Shown here piece by piece: positions 26,435 to 29,366 of a stretch of 29,366 bases of DNA (position 1 is the stretch's first letter; every line of letters begins with the position of its first letter). The notes under the pieces were generated by a model. It made no database searches and was not told where the DNA came from. It saw only the letters and a list, made by a program, of their open reading frames with translations. A program made the position numbers and the translations under genes. The stretch comes from Deltaproteobacteria bacterium (GTDB lineage Bacteria; Campylobacterota_A; Desulfurellia; JAGGSF01): assembly GCA_021159235.1 (NCBI GenBank), contig JAGGSF010000119.1:1-29366 (forward strand), read 5' to 3'.

Positions 26435-27364
26435 TCAATTGTAAAGATTAAGCTGAGCCAAATAAAGCTTAAATCTCGCTTCATAGGCTTTCAAATTGTA
26501 AGTATTAATTATGGTTTTTAATCGAGATGTGTAAATTAGCCCCAATTGGGAATATCTGGGTAAGTATGGAACTAGCTCTTCAGCATCAGTGGTATGAAGG
26601 CGTGCTGTTCTAAACTTATCATATGCCCAACCTACATTAAGATTATACAAATAATCTCTCACTGCTTGCAAAATAGAACTATATCGAGCTACCTTATGGT
26701 AAGTATTAGGTGGTCGATTTAGAGGAATCATCCCGTTTCTTTTATAAGTCCAGATACCAAAAAGATTATTCCCCTCCAATGCAAACCGTGAAGTTCCCCA
26801 GTTTGATTCTAAAGCTGCTTGAGCAAGTAAAAGGCTTAAAGGAACAACATTTACTCTTTTTAATAACTCTTGGGGATCAGAAGTCCTGTACTTTTTTGCC
26901 AAGTGAATAATAAACTTTGCTTCTTTTGAGGATAAATTTTTTTCTACATTTGAGATTGTCAACCTTTGATTTTCAGGAAACTTTGACAAAATTTGTTTTA
27001 GCTGATTTTTCTCTTTTTCTATTTCAGTTAAGGCCGTTAAAGCTGAGGGAAGAATAGTATAAATAAAAATAGTTCTTTTTCGGTCTTCATTACCAATAGT
27101 TTTAAAATCCAAAGGGAAATTTTTGATTATTTTGGAGGGCAATTTTCCTTTATATTCTAAATTCCACAGATCATAGGTGTTTAAAATTCGTATCAGTTCT
27201 TGGGTAGAGTGAACTTCTACCAATCTAGGCCCTTCTTGCCTACTTGTTTGGCAGACAGACTTTATTTGAATCAGTTTGCTGTAAAGAGAAAGAACACAAA
27301 GAATGATTAAACTAAAAAATATCCAACTTAAATATTTGTTATTCATTTTTACAATTTCACTCAT
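26435..27364 (-). CDS. Bax-like / FlgJ-type N-acetylglucosaminidase
   Basis: 309 aa. A single N-terminal membrane helix (about 12-30) anchors a periplasmic enzyme. The middle part (about 95-165) is the helical region typical of Bax-type proteins (RTIFIYTILPSALTALTEIE). The glucosaminidase domain starts at PLSLLLAQAALESNWGTSRFA (with catalytic Glu186 and the ESNWG motif) and goes on with GNNLFGIWTY and the RYSSILQAVRDYLYNLN segment. It cleaves glycan strands of peptidoglycan by family. The start ATG 27364 has AGGAAAG directly upstream; ATG 27346 is a weaker choice. The 129-base gap before Slp has no clear hairpin, so the two may share a transcript. Confidence 0.88.
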   Translation of the reverse strand: MSEIVKMNNKYLSWIFFSLIILCVLSLYSKLIQIKSVCQTSRQEGPRLVEVHSTQELIRILNTYDLWNLEYKGKLPSKIIKNFPLDFKTIGNEDRKRTIFIYTILPSALTALTEIEKEKNQLKQILSKFPENQRLTISNVEKNLSSKEAKFIIHLAKKYRTSDPQELLKRVNVVPLSLLLAQAALESNWGTSRFALEGNNLFGIWTYKRNGMIPLNRPPNTYHKVARYSSILQAVRDYLYNLNVGWAYDKFRTARLHTTDAEELVPYLPRYSQLGLIYTSRLKTIINTYNLKAYEARFKLYLAQLNLYN

Positions 27365-27490
27365 AACTTTCCTGATTCAACAGTTTTGTATCATATATTG
27401 CACGAGTATCTCTCTGCACTTCCATCTATTATGTATAGCACATTTTCCTGCCCTTGACAGAAAAAATTTTCATTAAACACAAAATAGGTA

Positions 27491-27519
27491 TTGGACAAGT
27501 CTTAAATATCTATTAAAAT
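27491..27519 (+). promoter_or_regulatory. Promoter of the WbqC-HepT pair
   Basis: TTGGAC (27491-27496), 17 bases, TAAAAT (27514-27519), then six bases to the GTG at 27526, which is the expected start site. A lone TTGACA at 27454-27459 has no good -10. The divergent Bax promoter is not clear. Confidence 0.45.
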
Positions 27520-27525
27520 GTCTCT

Positions 27526-28212
27526 GTGCTAACTATTGCCTGTCATCAACCAAGTTTTATGCCCTGGCCTGGATTTTTTTATAAGGCTGCCAATGCAGAC
27601 ATTTTTGTGCTTTTAGATCATGTGCAGTTCCCTTTAGGCATTTCCTGGATAAATAGAAATCGATGGAAAAACGCACGAGGATTTTTCTGGGTTACTGTGC
27701 CTGTTTGGAAGAAAAATAGGGGGAAACAATCTATAAATAAAGTAGAAATATGCAACGAAAAGGATTGGCCGAAAAAACATTATCAAAGCCTTTTTCATGC
27801 TTATAAAAAAGCGCCTTACTTTAAAGAACATATTGGTTTTTTTGAAAAGGTATATCGGAAAAAATGGTATAGACTTTTAGATTTAAACTTGGTAATTCTG
27901 GATTATTTTTTGAATGTTATAGGCATTGATAAGAAACCTGTTTTGAGTTCCTCATTAAATGTGAATAATAAAGGAACAGCCCTTATTATTGAAATTTGTG
28001 AGAAGTTAAATGCTAATTGCTATGTGAGCCTCTCTACCAGTAAAAGTCACATTGACATAGAGGCCTTTAGGAGTAGGGGTATTATTGTAAAATTTCTCCA
28101 TTTTAAACCACCTGTTTATCCTCAATTATGGGGGAGGTTTATACCCAATCTTTCTGTGCTAGATTTATTGTTAAATTGTGGTCCTAAGGCTTTAGAAATT
28201 ATAAAAAAATGA
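27526..28212 (+). CDS. WbqC-like family protein
   Basis: 228 aa. The signature CHQPSFMPWPGFFYKAANAD and FVLLDHVQFPLG at the start corresponds to the family's HQPNYLPW-GYF-K and FLDDVQ motif. SWINRNRWKN and TVPVWKKNRGKQSINKVEI follow, again as in WbqC. Relatives are often found in O-antigen and surface-sugar clusters, and the biochemical role is unclear. DHVQF has His for the second Asp of the common DDVQ. The start is GTG 27526: it keeps the first strand LTIACHQP, no Shine-Dalgarno is present, and a promoter points to this base. It is followed 12 bases on by the HepT-like gene. Confidence 0.82.
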   Translation: MLTIACHQPSFMPWPGFFYKAANADIFVLLDHVQFPLGISWINRNRWKNARGFFWVTVPVWKKNRGKQSINKVEICNEKDWPKKHYQSLFHAYKKAPYFKEHIGFFEKVYRKKWYRLLDLNLVILDYFLNVIGIDKKPVLSSSLNVNNKGTALIIEICEKLNANCYVSLSTSKSHIDIEAFRSRGIIVKFLHFKPPVYPQLWGRFIPNLSVLDLLLNCGPKALEIIKK

Positions 28213-28224
28213 AAGGAGTCAATA

Positions 28225-28680
28225 GTGAATCCCAAAAAGACCGAAAGAAAATTAACTACTCGCATGATCTGGATAGGGAAAACACTGACCATTTTGCAGT
28301 CCTTACCTCTGGATAACTATGAAGCCTTTGTTGCTGACGAAGGTAAGTTCTTAAATGCCAAAGGTTATCTGCGAAGGGGTATGGAAAGTCTACTTGATCT
28401 AGGCAAGTGTATTTTGGAAAATTATTTTTCTATTGTTGTTTCTCAATACCAGGAAATACCTGTAAAACTTGAAGAAAATGCAGTATTGACCAAAGAAGAA
28501 AGTGCATTACTTAAGACCTTAGCCAATTATTGTGAGTATTTTACTAACTCCTTTGAGGAAATAGATAAAGAAGAACTATATAACATCTGTAAGCAACAAA
28601 TGGGCAATCTTTGGCAACTTAAAGGTGCTTACTCTAGATGGATAGAAAATAATTTCCAAACAGCATTCACTTTGCATTGA
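28225..28680 (+). CDS. HepT-like (DUF86) protein with lost RNase motif
   Basis: 151 aa, all-alpha by eye. It follows the HepT pattern: LPLDNYEAFVAD, then AKGYLRRGMESLLDLGKCIL, and LLKTLANYCEYFTNSFEEID, ending ELYNICKQQMGNLWQLKGAYSRWIE. The HepT RNase motif, R(x4-6)H followed by Tyr, should sit in the FRNRLVHEY position. Here the segment is YCEYFTNSF, with Cys103 for Arg and Asn108 for His. No MntA nucleotidyltransferase antitoxin is adjacent. The toxin activity is therefore probably gone or changed. The start is GTG 28225 with AAAGGAG six bases upstream, 12 bases after WbqC. The stop abuts the convergent radical SAM stop with no gap. The family call is moderate. Confidence 0.6.
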   Translation: MNPKKTERKLTTRMIWIGKTLTILQSLPLDNYEAFVADEGKFLNAKGYLRRGMESLLDLGKCILENYFSIVVSQYQEIPVKLEENAVLTKEESALLKTLANYCEYFTNSFEEIDKEELYNICKQQMGNLWQLKGAYSRWIENNFQTAFTLH

Positions 28681-29366
28681 CTAAATATAGGCATTTCCTA
28701 AAAGGTGCTGATTACCGATTTTTATCCTTTTTAGCCCTGCTTGCTTGGCCACTTCCATGCATCTTTGAGCATGGGCGTAAGAAGTAGTAGGTAAGTCTCT
28801 TAAAACAAAACTAGGATAAAAGGCTAAAAGAGAGTATGGGATGTTTGAATCAAGCTGGGCAATGAAGTGGGTTATTTCCCTTACCTCTTCCACATCCACA
28901 TATCCAGGAACAAGTAATGTACTAGCAATCAAAAACGGAGGATCGGGTCTCTTTTTGTTTAACCCAGCTAACCAAGCAAAGTTTTCTAGGGTTTGCCTAT
29001 TAGATACACCACACAGTGTCTTATGAACTTCTTCATGCCAGGCCTTTAAGTCAAATTTAATGCAACCACCACTAGCTAGAGAAATCTTGGCCATCTGTTT
29101 CAAAATTTGGGGATTAATTGCTCCATTTGTTTCCCAACATATTCTTATTATAGGTCTATCTTTACATTTTAAGATTTTTCTAGAAACAGCCAAGGCGTGG
29201 ACAATTTGAGGGGTAGGGTCACCGCCAAAATAACAGACACAGCTCACATTTTTCTTAAAACAGGCCTTTACCAGTTCATTTATACTTACCCAATGGGGAT
29301 GTTTAAACCCTTCTTTAAAAGACCAATTTTGACAATATAGACAATTAAAATTACATGCCTGATAAA
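28681..29366 (-). CDS. Radical SAM protein, PflA-like (cut by right edge)
   Basis: The frame stays open from the stop at 28681 to the window edge (228 codons seen). At the edge it holds ACNFNCLYCQNW, the CxxxCxxC site for the 4Fe-4S cluster and SAM. Next come a CVCYFGGDPTPQIVHAL motif (the GGD/E position near the SAM amino group), RICWETNGAINPQIL, and IKFDLKAWHEEVHKTLCGVS with the DLK motif of PflA-type activases. STLLVPGYVDVEEVREI and YSLLAFYPSF complete the barrel. The missing part is the N-terminus. It resembles activating enzymes of the AmmeMemoRadiSam/PflA group, but its target is not in the window. Confidence 0.8.
   Translation of the reverse strand, partial: YQACNFNCLYCQNWSFKEGFKHPHWVSINELVKACFKKNVSCVCYFGGDPTPQIVHALAVSRKILKCKDRPIIRICWETNGAINPQILKQMAKISLASGGCIKFDLKAWHEEVHKTLCGVSNRQTLENFAWLAGLNKKRPDPPFLIASTLLVPGYVDVEEVREITHFIAQLDSNIPYSLLAFYPSFVLRDLPTTSYAHAQRCMEVAKQAGLKRIKIGNQHLLGNAYI

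Noticed and set aside
27518-27532. ATG just before the WbqC GTG
   Set aside because: It reads only four codons to a stop (MSLC) in another frame and would overlap the -10 box.

Overview
The window is AT-rich bacterial chromosome. Genes are dense, stop/start overlaps are frequent, and by eye arginine is mostly AGA/AGG in the left 23 kb. An Slp-type outer-membrane lipoprotein and AmiC-type amidase and Bax-type wall enzymes suggest a cell with an outer membrane. The codon choice and compaction would suit a thermophile or streamlined lineage, but I cannot name a phylum. I saw no tRNA, rRNA or CRISPR array.

Layout. (1) 1-563, minus: start of a GT4-like glycosyltransferase cut by the left edge. 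(2) 645-7227, plus: gapA-pgk-tpiA-secG-peptide-binding protein-accB-accC, almost all joined by 1-4 base overlaps. It couples lower glycolysis to protein export, a solute-binding protein and the biotin half of acetyl-CoA carboxylase. (3) 21864 down to 7237, minus: a likely superoperon ruvX-mltG-miaB-BFN-dgt-pmbA(tldE)-guaA-phoH-pgpH-ybeY-cysE-M50 protease-[TnpB element]-trpS. It mixes RNA modification and maturation (miaB, ybeY, ruvX, phoH), nucleotide metabolism (dgt, guaA), wall and second-messenger functions (mltG, pgpH) and cysteine synthesis. A tnpB-only IS200/IS605-type element sits between the protease gene and trpS without breaking either. (4) 21908-22972, plus: N-acetylmuramoyl-L-alanine amidase, divergent from ruvX. 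(5) 23036-29366: a looser block with different style. It has a CPA2 antiporter, a 330-base spacer with a terminator, metF, a decayed alpha/beta-hydrolase-like fragment, an Slp lipoprotein, a Bax-like glucosaminidase, a WbqC/HepT-like pair, and a radical SAM gene cut by the right edge.

The most notable points: several genes at the heads of transcription units seem to start translation at or within a few bases of a sigma70-like promoter start site (leaderless), while operon-internal genes carry Shine-Dalgarno sequences. The TnpB has an intact-looking DED triad but no zinc ribbon, and its reading frame runs through the likely guide-RNA region. The HepT-like protein has lost its RNase motif. YbeY has Asp in place of its third zinc-binding His. 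All functional calls rest on motifs read by eye, with no database search.
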